DNA of 64,000 bases. It comes from Burkholderia anthina. GTDB lineage: Bacteria; Pseudomonadota; Gammaproteobacteria; Burkholderiales; Burkholderiaceae. Below are positions 1 to 9,952 of the stretch, piece after piece. The stretch lies in NCBI RefSeq assembly GCF_001547525.1, contig NZ_LNJP01000003.1, positions 744,001 through 808,000 on the forward strand, in the 5' to 3' direction. Numbering within the stretch: the stretch's first letter is position 1; every line of letters begins with the position of its first letter. The notes under the pieces were generated by a model. The model did no database searches. It was not told the origin of the DNA and worked only from the letters and a program-made list of their open reading frames with translations. Both the position numbers and the translations under genes were made by a program.

Positions 1-3000
1 TCAGCGTCAACGGCGACGTCCCGGTGATCGTGCCGTCGTTCGTGATCCCGTTCAGCCCCGTCAGCGAAACGCTCTGCCCGCCGTAATTCCACGTGCCGCC
101 GACACTCACGTACCCGGCCGTGATGGACAGATTGCCGCCCTGGCTGATCGTCCCCTGCGACGGATCGAACGCCATGTTGACCGCGCTGATCCCCATGTTC
201 CGTTGCGCGAGCAACTGTCCGCCCGCGTTGTAGAACGCGCCATTGCCGCCATTGATCGTCAGCGACACGTCGCCGGTCGCACCGGTCGCGGCCTTCGGGT
301 TGCCGGCAAAAACGATCCCGTTCTGGTTGTTCAGCGTACCGGTATTGACGTTGAGCGCGTTCACCGCCATCAGCGAGCCGCCCACGTTCGTCAGCGCGCC
401 CCCGACGGTGACGTTCGTCGTCGTCCCGTTCACCAGCCCGGCGTTCGCGAAGCTCGATGCATTGATCGTCGTCGTGCCGATCGACGCGAGCGACGCACCG
501 GCCGCGTTCGTCAGGCTCGGCGCCGACACGTTGAGCGATCCGGCCAGCACGTTCGCGGCGTTGTACAGCCCGTTCTGCGAAGCCAGCGTCGCGTTGCCGA
601 CGACGTTCACCGCCTTGCCGCCCGCCAGCGTGAGCTGGTTCGACGCCTGCGCGGTGAGCGCGCCGCCGACCGTCGCATTGCCGAGCGTCACGTTCGAGCC
701 GTTCACCTGCAGGTTCTGCGATGCGACGAGCGATGCATTGCCGGCATCGACCGTTCCCTGCGCGGAAACGGTCACGTTCTTCGATCCGACGGCCGAACCG
801 CTCAGCGTGACGTTGCCGCCCGACACACCCAGTTGCCCGGCCACGATGCTGTTGCCGGTCAACGCGACGGTTTGCCCCGCATGCAGCGTCGCGTCGCCGT
901 TCGCCGACACGCCCGCGACCGACACGTTGCCGCCGATGCCGTTGATGTCGACGGTCCCCATCGAACCCACGCCGCCCGCGAGCGACACGTTGTTCGCGGC
1001 CTGTACCACGACATTGCCGCCCGACTGCAACAACCCGCCGAACGACACGCTGCCGCCTGTCGACTTTGCCGACACATCGCCGACCGCGGTGGTCGCGCCG
1101 AGCGACATGTCGCCGCCGGATACCGCCGTCAACTTGCCGGCGCCCTGAATCGCGCCGAGCGTGATGCTGTTTCCGGCATGGGCGGCGATGTCCTTGCCGT
1201 ACGTCAGTGCCGCACCGCCGCCGAGCGCACCGCCCGCGTCGATGCTCGCGGCCCCGAGACCGAACAGCGCGCCGCCGAGCGTCATCGCGCCGCCCGACGT
1301 CAACGCCGTATCGCCGTTCACGAGCCCGCCGGAGAGCAGCGCGAGTCCGCCGCCCGCATTGGCCCGGAGATTGCCGGTCGACACGACCGCGCCGCCGACG
1401 CCGAGATTGCCCGCCGTCGCGGTCAGCGTCGCGTCGCCGGTCGAATTGATTCCGCCCGCGACACCGAGGGTACGCCCGGCCGTCACGTTCAGCGCACCAC
1501 CGCTGGATGCCGCACCGATACCCGCATCGCGCGCGGCCGCGATCGTCGTCGCGGTGCCCGACGTCACCGCGCCGTTCACCATCACGTCGCCGGCGCCGTT
1601 GCGGCCCTGCGCCTGCAATCCGATTGCGCCGCCCGCCTGAACCGAGCCGGCCGACAAGTCGTTGCCGGCGGTCATCGCGAGATCGCCGTTGGTCGCGACG
1701 TTGCCCGTTACCGCAATATTGCCGCCCGCGTTGACGTTCGCCTGGTGCGCGAACGCGATCGCGCCGGCATTCACCGAGCCGCCCGCCGTCAACGTGCCGC
1801 TTTGCTGCGCGCCAACGCCTGCGAGCGTCATGTCGCGGCCCGCGTTCAGCGCAGCATTGCCGCCCGCGACACTCTGCCCGGTCACCGCGATGTCCTGTGC
1901 CGCCACGACGTTCAGGTTGCCCTGCGTCGTCAGGCTCGTCGCGCTCGCGTTCCCGCCCGAAGCGGTTACGGCGAGATCGCCGGCCGAATTGACCGCCGAA
2001 AGCGCGACACTGCGCGCCGCATTGATCGTCGTCGTGCCGCCGGTGTTGATTGCGCCCGCAACGGAAGCGTCCCGTGCGGCTTGCAACTGCATCGCGCCGA
2101 ACGCGGTGGCCGCCCCGCCGATCGTCACATCGCCGCCGCCGGCACCGCCCTTGGCCGTGACGTCGAGATTGCCGCTGACGGCCTGGATCGTGCCGAGTCC
2201 TGCATTGTTGCCGCCCGTCACGTTGATGGCCGCCGCTTGCAGCGCGCCCGTCAGCGCGACGTCGTGCGCGGCCTCGAGCGTCGTCGCCTGGGCAAATGCT
2301 GCGGAACCCGCACCGTTGATGTCGCGGCCCGCGCTCAGCGTGCCGTCGCGTTGACCCGCGAGCGCCCCCGTCAACGCGATATCACGACCAGCCTGCACGT
2401 TCGTCGACTTCGCCACCGCGATCTGGCCGCCGATCTGCGTATCGAGCCCGGACATGACGTTGAACGCGCCCGCGGTCGTGGTCGCCCCGGTGAGCACGAC
2501 GCTGCCGTTCGCGGCGGTTGCCGTCAGATCGCCGTTCGACTCCACGCCGCCGCTCGCCGCCACGTTGCGTTGCGCGCTCAATGCAAGCGCTCCGCCGCTG
2601 CCGAGCGTGCCGCTGATCGACACATCCCGCGCGCCCGTCACGTTCGCCGCTCCCTGCGCGGACGCCGCCCCCGTGACGCCCGCATCGCCTTCGCCGGCCT
2701 TGCCGTTCGCGGTCAGCGTCAACGTGGTCGACGACGACGCATCGTGCAACGTCGCGTTGTTTCCGCCCGTCACCGTGATCGCGGCCGCCTGCATGCCGCC
2801 GGTCAGCGCGACGTCATGCTGCGCCGCATAGTTCGCGGTCGCGGCAAACGCCTGCTTGCCGCCGCCGTTGATGTCGCGCGCGGCCGTCACCGTGCCGTTC
2901 GCCTGTCCGACCATCGTGCCGTTCAGCGTGGCATCGCGGCCGGCCGTCAGCGTCGCGTCGCCGATCGCGCTGGTGCTCGCGCCGAGCGACAGGTCGAGGC

Positions 3001-6000
3001 CGGTCGCGATGGCGAGCTTGCCGCCGCTGTTGATACCGCCGGTCGCGTTGAGGCTGCCTTGCCGCGCGGCCAGCGCCGTATCGCCGACCGACTCGATCGC
3101 GCCGCTCACGGCGATGTCCCGCTGCGCGGTCACGCCAACCGTCGAACCGCTCGCCGCCTTGCCGCCGATGGCGACATCGTTCTGCGCGAACGCCGTGATC
3201 GCGCCCGCAGCGGCGACCGAACCGTCGATGCGCAGATCGCCTGCGCCCGTTGCGGTGTTCGTACCGTTCGCGCGCAGCGCGATCGTGCCGGTCGACTCGA
3301 CGTTGTTCACGGCCGCATTGCCGGCCGCCGTCACGCTGACCGACTGTCCCTGGATCAGCCCGCGCTGCGCGACGTCGCGCCCGGCGTCGAGCGTGGCCTG
3401 CTGACCGAACGTCAACGTGCCCGCGCCGACGATGTCGCGCGCCGCATTGATGACGCCTTGTCCCTGCCCGGCCAGCGACCCGCTGACGTTGACGTCGCGT
3501 CCGGCCGCGAGCGTCGTGTCGCGCGACACGGTCGTCTTGCCGCCGAGGTTGATGTCACTGCCTGCCTGCGCGTCGAACGCGCCATTGCTCGCGATCGCCC
3601 CCGTCGATCCGATGCTGCCGCCGGTCGCCAGCAGCGACGTGTTGCCTGCCGACTGCAACGACCCGCCGATGTCGATATTGCGCGCCGCGGCCAGCGCCAC
3701 GTCCGCGCCGCCCGTCACCGCACCGGTCACGCTCAGGTCGTTCGCCGCATCGAGCGCGAGCGTCGACGCCGCCTGCACGTCGTGCAGCGTGGCCGATCCG
3801 CCGGCCGTCGTCCGTACGTTGCCGCCGCGCAGCGAGCCGGTGAGAGTCGTATCGCCGCCGGAACCGACGTTGGCCGCGAGCCCGAACGCAACGGCGGCCG
3901 CGCCGCCTATCGCGCCGCCGGCGTTCAGCGTGCCGTTGCCCTGCGCGACGACGGAGCCGTTCATCGTCAGGTCGCGGCCCGCGTCCACGGTCAGGTTGCC
4001 GAGCGACGACGTCGATTGCGCACCCAGATCCACGGATTGCGCGGCCGTCACCGACAGATTGCCGCCCGACTGGATATTGCCGGTGCTGGTCAGCGAGCCA
4101 GCGGCATTCGTCAGCGCGACGTCGCCGTTCGACTGGACCGTGCCGCCGACCGACGTATTGCGGCCGCCACCGATGACCAGGCCGCTCGCCGTGCGCAGCG
4201 TGCCGTTGACGATCACGTCGCGCGCCGCGTCGATCGCCCCGTTCGTCAGCGAATTCACGTTGCCGCCGATCGAAACGTCGCCCGTGCGGGTCGCGAGCTG
4301 AAGCCCCGCGTTGGCCTGCACGTCGTTCAGCGCGATCGAACCGGCTGCCGTCATCGAGACGGCGCGCCCCTGGAACGCACCGGTCACGCCGATATCGCGC
4401 CCGGCGCTCAACACCGTGTCCTGCGCGAAGCCGCTGGTGCCGCCGGCGACGATGTCGCGCGCGGCCGTGAGCGTCGCGACGCCCTGCCCCGCCAACGCGC
4501 CGCCGATCGTGAGATCCCGGCCGGCCGTCGCGGTCACGTCGCCGGTTACAGTGGTCGCGCCGGTCAGCGACACATCCTGCGCGCCCTGCACCGTCAGCGC
4601 GCCCGCGCCGTTCAACGTGCCGGCCGACGCGACGCTGCCGCTGGCCGCCGTCATCGCCAGATCGCCGATGGCCTGCACGGTGCCGCTGCCGCCTACGATC
4701 ACGTTGCGCTGCGCGGCAAGCGCGACCTGCGCGCCGCCCGCAAGCGCGCCGTTCACGACGACGTCGCGCGACGCGTGCACGTCGGCGGCGCCGAGCGCGG
4801 CCGCGTTGCCGTTGAATACGACGTCGCCGCCGCCGACGCTGCCGCTTGCCGTCACACCGAATGCGCCGCCCGCCTGGACCGTCGCGAGGCTCGCGCTGTT
4901 GCCTGCGTCGACCTGCAGGCCATTGGCGAGCAGCTTGCCGGTCAGCGCGACGTCGTGCGCGGCATTCAGCGCGCCGTTCTGGCCGAACGCGATCGAGCCG
5001 CTTCCCGTGATGTCGTTGCGTGCGCTCAATGCCCCGTTGCGCTGGACGATCACGACGCCGGACGTGTCGACGTTGCGCCCTGCGTCCACGCGCGCGTCGG
5101 TTCCGACCATCAGCGAGCCGCCGATCGACGCGTCGCGCGCGATATCGGCGGCGAACGTGGTTCCGCTCGCGAGCGAACCGCTGACGCTCAGGTCGCGCCC
5201 CGCCTGCACGCTGACGGCGTTCCGGGCGGTCGCCTGCGACGCGACGACGGTATCCTGTCCGGACGTCAGCACAAGATCGCCACCGCTCTTCACCGCGGCA
5301 TGCGTGGCGACGTTGCCCTGCGCCGCCGTCAACGCCAGCGCGCCGGAGGTCTGCAGCGCCGCGTTGACCGTCGCGTCGCGTTGCGCGGTCGCGCGCAGCG
5401 TGCCGCTGTTCGTCTGCCCGTTCACGTTGACGTCGCGGGCCGCCTGCACGGTCGTTGTGCCGGTCACGACCGACGTGCCGTTCAGGTTCACGTCGCCCGT
5501 GCCGTCGGCGCCGCGCGCGGTAACGGACAATGCACCGCCGCCCTGCACGTCGCCGAGCGTGACGTTCGCGCCGCCCGTCATCGCGACGTCGCCGTTCGCC
5601 TGCGCATTCGCGACGCTGACGTTGCCGCCTGCCGCCACCGCCAGCTTGCCGCCGGACTGGATCGATCCGGTCGACGTCACGTCGCCGTTCGCATCGATCG
5701 CGTAACCGCCGACCCCGATGTGCGCACCGGTCATCGACACGTTGCCGGCGCTATGAACCGTCGCCTGCTGCTGCGCGGCCGAACCCGCGACCGACACGTC
5801 GCCGTTCGCCGACAGCAGCAAGTCGCCCGCATTCGCGGCGAGTTGCGCGTCGGCCCTTACGCCCATCCCCGCCGCGGTGCTGACCACCTGGATCTGCCCC
5901 GCCGTCATCGCGCCAAATGCGGTTGCGTCGATGGCGAGCGAACGGTTCGCGCCACCGTTCGCGGCATTGATCGCCGCGGCGGAGTTGTCCGAGCCGTTCG

Positions 6001-7030
6001 CCGCCGTGCCGTACGTGGTGCCGTACGTATCGACGGCGGCCGGTGTCACGAACTGACGCCCGGCGATCACGTTGATGCGCGTGCCGGCATAGAGCGGCGC
6101 GTTGATACCGATCGTCTCGCCGATCAGGTCGATCGTGCCCACGGTCCCCTCGATCCCCGCGCCGGGCCCGTTCACGCCGGCATTGCCTTCGATCTGCAGG
6201 TGACCGCCGGTCACGTTGTAGCCGAGCGCCTTCGCGTTCGCGAAGTCGGTCGCGGTGCCGCCGACGCCACTGAGGAACTGCGGCGCGCCGGTCGACAACG
6301 TCACGCCGATCGTGTTGGTAAAGCCGGTGCCGCGCGTCGTGATTCCGTTCGGATTCGCGATCACGACGGCCGCGGGCGCGCCGAACACTTCGAGCGGACC
6401 GTTCAGCAAGCTCGCGTAGGCATTGCCGGTCGACGTGACCTGGTTGACGATCACGCTCGCCGTGCGGCCGTTCAGGTTCGGGTTGGCCTGCACGTTGCCG
6501 CCCGTCAGCGACGTGCCCGACATCAGGCTGTTGTTCAGGATCAGCCCGACCGGATCGATGTTGAATTGCTGATACTGGTTCAGCGAAATGCCGGCCGCGT
6601 TCGGCGCGGTGATATTGACGACGGGGACGCCGCCGCCCGCGCCGGTCGACTGCGTGATGGCCGGCTGAAACGAGATCGGCGCCGTGGGGTCCGTGATCGG
6701 CGCGGCAGCCGCGAGCTGCATCGAGAATCGCACGCGCAGCGACGCGAGATCGAGCAACCGCTGCCATGCGTCGTCGTCGACACGGCGATTGCCCGCGCCG
6801 AGCACGCCGGCTGCATCGCGGCACTGCTCGACGGTGACCGTGATCGGCCCGATGAACATCGTCAGTGCGACGAGCGCGCTCGTCGCGCGCTGCCACCAGC
6901 GGTACGATCGCGCGGCCGGCTCGACCGCGAAGCATCGCGGCGCACCTGCCGCCGATCGCGCACGTGCACCGATTCGCGCCGCGCCGGCGGCGGCAAGCTG
7001 CTGCAAGGTCTTACGCTTGGACGTGTTCAT
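1..7030 (-). CDS. Large filamentous haemagglutinin-type TpsA exoprotein, 3' end outside the window
   Basis: The reading frame stays open from an ATG at 7030 to the left edge, about 2,340 codons with no stop, so the C-terminus is missing. The next in-frame codons upstream reach a stop at 7075-7073, which fixes the ATG. The N-terminus is long and basic and then has a hydrophobic segment (ALVALTMFIGPITVTV), like the extended signal peptides of two-partner-secretion exoproteins. The TPS domain follows with the NPNL and NPNGI motifs of the FhaB family at about residues 190-240. The rest is glycine- and asparagine-rich repeats (for example DVALTGALQAA and GNVTLSGSAVG) expected to form a right-handed beta-helix. 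It is probably secreted by the TpsB at 8126-9952, to act as an adhesin or contact-dependent toxin carrier. The missing C-terminus would decide which. The start has only a weak ribosome site (AGAAG). Confidence 0.88.
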   Translation of the reverse strand, partial: MNTSKRKTLQQLAAAGAARIGARARSAAGAPRCFAVEPAARSYRWWQRATSALVALTMFIGPITVTVEQCRDAAGVLGAGNRRVDDDAWQRLLDLASLRVRFSMQLAAAAPITDPTAPISFQPAITQSTGAGGGVPVVNITAPNAAGISLNQYQQFNIDPVGLILNNSLMSGTSLTGGNVQANPNLNGRTASVIVNQVTSTGNAYASLLNGPLEVFGAPAAVVIANPNGITTRGTGFTNTIGVTLSTGAPQFLSGVGGTATDFANAKALGYNVTGGHLQIEGNAGVNGPGAGIEGTVGTIDLIGETIGINAPLYAGTRINVIAGRQFVTPAAVDTYGTTYGTAANGSDNSAAAINAANGGANRSLAIDATAFGAMTAGQIQVVSTAAGMGVRADAQLAANAGDLLLSANGDVSVAGSAAQQQATVHSAGNVSMTGAHIGVGGYAIDANGDVTSTGSIQSGGKLAVAAGGNVSVANAQANGDVAMTGGANVTLGDVQGGGALSVTARGADGTGDVNLNGTSVVTGTTTVQAARDVNVNGQTNSGTLRATAQRDATVNAALQTSGALALTAAQGNVATHAAVKSGGDLVLTSGQDTVVASQATARNAVSVQAGRDLSVSGSLASGTTFAADIARDASIGGSLMVGTDARVDAGRNVDTSGVVIVQRNGALSARNDITGSGSIAFGQNGALNAAHDVALTGKLLANGLQVDAGNSASLATVQAGGAFGVTASGSVGGGDVVFNGNAAALGAADVHASRDVVVNGALAGGAQVALAAQRNVIVGGSGTVQAIGDLAMTAASGSVASAGTLNGAGALTVQGAQDVSLTGATTVTGDVTATAGRDLTIGGALAGQGVATLTAARDIVAGGTSGFAQDTVLSAGRDIGVTGAFQGRAVSMTAAGSIALNDVQANAGLQLATRTGDVSIGGNVNSLTNGAIDAARDVIVNGTLRTASGLVIGGGRNTSVGGTVQSNGDVALTNAAGSLTSTGNIQSGGNLSVTAAQSVDLGAQSTSSLGNLTVDAGRDLTMNGSVVAQGNGTLNAGGAIGGAAAVAFGLAANVGSGGDTTLTGSLRGGNVRTTAGGSATLHDVQAASTLALDAANDLSVTGAVTGGADVALAAARNIDIGGSLQSAGNTSLLATGGSIGSTGAIASNGAFDAQAGSDINLGGKTTVSRDTTLAAGRDVNVSGSLAGQGQGVINAARDIVGAGTLTFGQQATLDAGRDVAQRGLIQGQSVSVTAAGNAAVNNVESTGTIALRANGTNTATGAGDLRIDGSVAAAGAITAFAQNDVAIGGKAASGSTVGVTAQRDIAVSGAIESVGDTALAARQGSLNATGGINSGGKLAIATGLDLSLGASTSAIGDATLTAGRDATLNGTMVGQANGTVTAARDINGGGKQAFAATANYAAQHDVALTGGMQAAAITVTGGNNATLHDASSSTTLTLTANGKAGEGDAGVTGAASAQGAANVTGARDVSISGTLGSGGALALSAQRNVAASGGVESNGDLTATAANGSVVLTGATTTAGAFNVMSGLDTQIGGQIAVAKSTNVQAGRDIALTGALAGQRDGTLSAGRDINGAGSAAFAQATTLEAAHDVALTGALQAAAINVTGGNNAGLGTIQAVSGNLDVTAKGGAGGGDVTIGGAATAFGAMQLQAARDASVAGAINTGGTTTINAARSVALSAVNSAGDLAVTASGGNASATSLTTQGNLNVVAAQDIAVTGQSVAGGNAALNAGRDMTLAGVGAQQSGTLTAGGSVNAGAIAFAHQANVNAGGNIAVTGNVATNGDLAMTAGNDLSAGSVQAGGAIGLQAQGRNGAGDVMVNGAVTSGTATTIAAARDAGIGAASSGGALNVTAGRTLGVAGGINSTGDATLTATAGNLGVGGAVVSTGNLRANAGGGLALLSGGLVNGDTALTSGGAMTLGGALFGLGAASIDAGGALGGGAALTYGKDIAAHAGNSITLGAIQGAGKLTAVSGGDMSLGATTAVGDVSAKSTGGSVSFGGLLQSGGNVVVQAANNVSLAGGVGSMGTVDINGIGGNVSVAGVSANGDATLHAGQTVALTGNSIVAGQLGVSGGNVTLSGSAVGSKNVTVSAQGTVDAGNASLVASQNLQVNGSNVTLGNATVGGALTAQASNQLTLAGGKAVNVVGNATLASQNGLYNAANVLAGSLNVSAPSLTNAAGASLASIGTTTINASSFANAGLVNGTTTNVTVGGALTNVGGSLMAVNALNVNTGTLNNQNGIVFAGNPKAATGATGDVSLTINGGNGAFYNAGGQLLAQRNMGISAVNMAFDPSQGTISQGGNLSITAGYVSVGGTWNYGGQSVSLTGLNGITNDGTITGTSPLTL

Positions 7031-7098
7031 CTTCTGTTGTTCGCTTCGTTCGATGGCCCCGCGACGACGCCGTCAGCCGATCCCCGACCGTGGCGCCG

Positions 7099-7130
7099 CG
7101 CGATGCCGGGTTTCCCCGCCCGGCATCGCG
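7099..7130 (-). other. Perfect 12-bp stem-loop between the parvulin and the large tpsA
   Basis: CGCGATGCCGGG (7099-7110) pairs perfectly with CCCGGCATCGCG (7119-7130) around an 8-base loop. It lies in the 163-bp gap between the parvulin stop and the large tpsA start. No T-run follows on the minus strand, so it is not a classical terminator. It could attenuate or process the mRNA so that the giant exoprotein is made at a different level from its transporter. That role is inference. Confidence 0.55.
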
Positions 7131-7193
7131 TGCGTGTTCGCCGGGTGGCTGCCCGACGCTGCTACGTGCTGCTTGCTACCTGCTGCTTGCCGC

Positions 7194-8114
7194 CTACTGC
7201 TGGATCCGCGCGTTGCGGATCAGATCCGCAACGACCTGCGCGGTTGCCTTCTCCATCGCGACCTGCTCGAGTTGCTGGCGCAGCGTGTCTTTCGCCTGAT
7301 CGAACGGCGGCACCTGCGTCGGCCGCTTGTCGTCGGCCCGCACGATCCAGTACGCATCGCCGACCTGCACGGGCTCGCGCGTCATGCCGCCCTGCGGCAG
7401 TTTCACGAGCGCTTCGGCAAGCGGCTGCGGCCAGTTCTGCGTGTGGCCTGCCTCGATCGGCGTCTTGAACGAGATCCAGTTCAGCGCGCCACCCTGCGCC
7501 GCGGCCGGCCCCTTGCTGAACTGCCGCGCGAGGCCGCCGAAGTCCTCGCCTTTCTTGAGCCGCGCGAGGATCTGCCTGGCGGTGTCCGCGTCGTTGACGG
7601 CAATCACGCTCGGCTTGTATTCGTTCTCGCCGAGCGTCGCGACGACCGCGTCGTAGCGCGCCTTGACGTCCGCGTCCGTGACGGGTGCCGGCTTGATCTG
7701 ATCGCGCAGGTACGCCTGCGTCATCGCGAGCGCCTTCGCCTGCTCGACGGCGGCCACGACCTGCGGCTTCGTGTCGTAGTGCTGCTTGAGCGCCGCCTGT
7801 CGAAACAACTCGCGCGCGATCAGCTGGTTCTTCAGCGCCGCGCGAAGCGCCGGCGTATCGGGCGCCTTCGACGCGCGCACGGCTTCGTCGACCTGCGCTT
7901 GCGGAATCGGCACGCCGTTCACGCTCGCGATCGCATCGGCCGGCATCGCGGCGGCTGCATCGGCGGGTTTCTTCGACGCCTTGGGAACCGCATACGCGTG
8001 CGGAGCGACAGCGGCGCACAGCGTCGCCGCGACGAGCGTGACGCCGATCTTGCGAATACGCGCCGACAGGTTGGATTGCATCGCGATCTCGCGACCGTTC
8101 GACAGGCGATTCAT
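7194..8114 (-). CDS. Periplasmic parvulin-type peptidyl-prolyl cis-trans isomerase (PpiC/SurA-like)
   Basis: A 306-residue protein with an N-terminal export signal (VTLVAATLCAAVAPHAYA), a SurA/PpiC-type N-terminal helical region and a parvulin rotamase domain at roughly residues 160-260, where LKKGEDFGGLARQFSKGPA and QGGALNWI match the family. These enzymes isomerise Xaa-Pro bonds and chaperone outer-membrane and secreted proteins in the periplasm. The start at 8114 has GGAG six bases upstream. An ATG at 8126 overlaps the tpsB stop (TGATG) and an ATG at 8081 would give a shorter leader; both are possible. It sits between the transporter gene and the large exoprotein gene in one minus-strand operon. 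This suggests a dedicated chaperone that keeps unfolded TpsA competent in the periplasm, which is inference. Confidence 0.85.
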   Translation of the reverse strand: MNRLSNGREIAMQSNLSARIRKIGVTLVAATLCAAVAPHAYAVPKASKKPADAAAAMPADAIASVNGVPIPQAQVDEAVRASKAPDTPALRAALKNQLIARELFRQAALKQHYDTKPQVVAAVEQAKALAMTQAYLRDQIKPAPVTDADVKARYDAVVATLGENEYKPSVIAVNDADTARQILARLKKGEDFGGLARQFSKGPAAAQGGALNWISFKTPIEAGHTQNWPQPLAEALVKLPQGGMTREPVQVGDAYWIVRADDKRPTQVPPFDQAKDTLRQQLEQVAMEKATAQVVADLIRNARIQQ

Positions 8115-8125
8115 GAAGTTCTCCA

Positions 8126-9952
8126 TCAGTCCGTCCAGTTGAGTGTGGCCAGCAACACGCTGGCCTTCTTGCCGAGTGCAGCTGGTTGCGCGAGCGCCTG
8201 CCCGACCAGCACTTCGGCCGACAGGGTTCCGCCTTTCAAACGCCATTGCGCGCGCGTGCCGACACCCGTGCCGACGAGCGACGGCCAGCCGCCCTGTGCG
8301 TTCAGGTGCGTCTTGCCGCCGTCCAGAAACACGTAGGGTTCGATGCGCGCGTCGTGCCACGCCGGCACGTTCTGCCAGGCCAGCTCGTTGCGCACGAATG
8401 CGCCGCTGTCGCCCGCGATCCCGCCTTCGGTAAACCCGCGGACCGAACCCATGCCGCCCAGAAAGATCTGCTCGTTGCCGAACAGCGCGACGCGGCTGTA
8501 CTGCGCGCGCAGCGTGCCGCGATACGCCCACAGGGAACCGGCGAGATTGCCGAGCGTGAACTGCAGCGTGCCGGTGGCATCGAGCTTGGTGAACTGGCTG
8601 TGCGCATCGTCGATGCCGATGTCCGACGCATCGTGGTTGGCCGCCAGCCAGGGCAGCCCCTGCGACACGCCGACATCCCAGGTCGCGGCCGCGCCCTGAT
8701 CGCGCATGACGAAGCGGGACAGCCCGTTCAGCGCGACCCGCAGCACCGTCAGGTTCTGCGGCGACAACGGAATGCCGTTGAGGTCGCGCTCGGTGCGCAG
8801 CTTGTTGAGCGTGACGTCGACGCTCATGCGCCCGCGCGGCGACCGCACCAGCACGTCGTTCCAGCCGAGCATCTGGCTGAACGTGCGCCCCGCGAGCAGC
8901 GCGACGTCGCCGATCGCCTGCTGGTACTCGGACATCGACGCCGTGTAGCTGAAAGTTTGATACCCGTACGGCACCGCCGCCGACAACACGACCGCGTTCG
9001 TGTCGGTCGTCCCGACGTAGCTGAACGACAGCGATTCCTGCAGTCCGATCACGTTGTCGGCTTCGACACCGGCGCGATAGCGCGTCCTGCCGGTCTGCGA
9101 GCTGCCGTAGTTGTCGATGCCGAAATCGTAATGAAGACGATCGCCATAGCGGTTCGAGATCGCGACGATCGAATCGCCCGGCGCTTCGCCGGGGAGAATC
9201 CGGATTTCGGCCTGATTGCGCCGCAACCGGTTGATCTGGTCGACGCCCTGCTCCAGGTCGGGCAGGCGCAGCACGTCGCCCGGCGTGCTCGCGAACGCCC
9301 ATGCGGTGCCGGCTTCGGTCAGCAGCCCGCCGCCGCGCACTTCGTACCACTTCTCGTCGGGATCGCGCGGCCTCAGCGGCTTGCCGTTCAACGTCAACGC
9401 GGCCACGCGACCGGGGACGAGGTTGATCTTCAGCGTGCCGGACGCAAGATTCTGCGGCCCGAGGTACGCACGCGTCGTGATGTAGCCGCGCGAAATGAAC
9501 GCTTCGGTCAGCCGGCGCAGCAGCAGATTGATCCGGTTGCGCCCGAGTTGCTTGCCGACGAACGGCGCCGCGATACGGTCCAGCTCGGGCTGCCCGAGGA
9601 TCGCGTCGCCGGTGAATTCGATCCGCTCGATCGGGAACGTCGGCGCGACGTCCGGCAGCGTGTCGACGTCGGCGCCCGGCGGCAGGTCGGGCATCGCCGG
9701 CTGCTCGGGCACCGCGATCTGCGCCGGCGGTTGCGCGAGCTCGTCGCGGCGCTGCCGGTCGCGCTGCTCCTGCAGCAGACGCTGCGCGGGATCCTGCTCC
9801 GCACGCGGCACCGCGAACCCGGCCGGAAGCGCGCCGAGGCCCGGCGGCGCGCCGGCCGGCGGTGCGCCCGCGAGCTGTGCGTGCGCGCACGGCGACATCG
9901 CGCCGAGCGTCAACGCGAGCGCGGCGGCGATGCGGTGGTCCGTCTGCGACAT
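8126..9952 (-). CDS. TpsB outer-membrane transporter (ShlB/FhaC/HecB family)
   Basis: A 608-residue outer-membrane protein. After a short signal peptide (ALALTLGAMSPCAHA) comes a proline- and glutamine-rich linker, then POTRA domains from about residue 100 (FPIERIEFTGDAILG, then RRLTEAFISRGYITTRAYL), then a 16-strand barrel-type C-terminal half. The loop motif with GGMGSVRGFTEGGIAGDSGA matches the VRGY/F motif of loop L6 in this Omp85-related family. It exports TpsA proteins through recognition of their TPS domains. The ATG at 9952 overlaps the stop of the upstream tpsA (TGATG), and its own stop overlaps a start of the parvulin gene, so the three genes look translationally coupled. It is the only TpsB in view and may serve both exoproteins. 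Confidence 0.93.
   Translation of the reverse strand: MSQTDHRIAAALALTLGAMSPCAHAQLAGAPPAGAPPGLGALPAGFAVPRAEQDPAQRLLQEQRDRQRRDELAQPPAQIAVPEQPAMPDLPPGADVDTLPDVAPTFPIERIEFTGDAILGQPELDRIAAPFVGKQLGRNRINLLLRRLTEAFISRGYITTRAYLGPQNLASGTLKINLVPGRVAALTLNGKPLRPRDPDEKWYEVRGGGLLTEAGTAWAFASTPGDVLRLPDLEQGVDQINRLRRNQAEIRILPGEAPGDSIVAISNRYGDRLHYDFGIDNYGSSQTGRTRYRAGVEADNVIGLQESLSFSYVGTTDTNAVVLSAAVPYGYQTFSYTASMSEYQQAIGDVALLAGRTFSQMLGWNDVLVRSPRGRMSVDVTLNKLRTERDLNGIPLSPQNLTVLRVALNGLSRFVMRDQGAAATWDVGVSQGLPWLAANHDASDIGIDDAHSQFTKLDATGTLQFTLGNLAGSLWAYRGTLRAQYSRVALFGNEQIFLGGMGSVRGFTEGGIAGDSGAFVRNELAWQNVPAWHDARIEPYVFLDGGKTHLNAQGGWPSLVGTGVGTRAQWRLKGGTLSAEVLVGQALAQPAALGKKASVLLATLNWTD

Noticed and set aside
203..7468. A plus-strand open frame of more than 2,400 codons
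   Set aside because: It is the Arg-rich antisense shadow of the large tpsA. The minus-strand frame gives TPS motifs and beta-helix repeats, while this one shows no domain and low-complexity Arg/Ala sequence.
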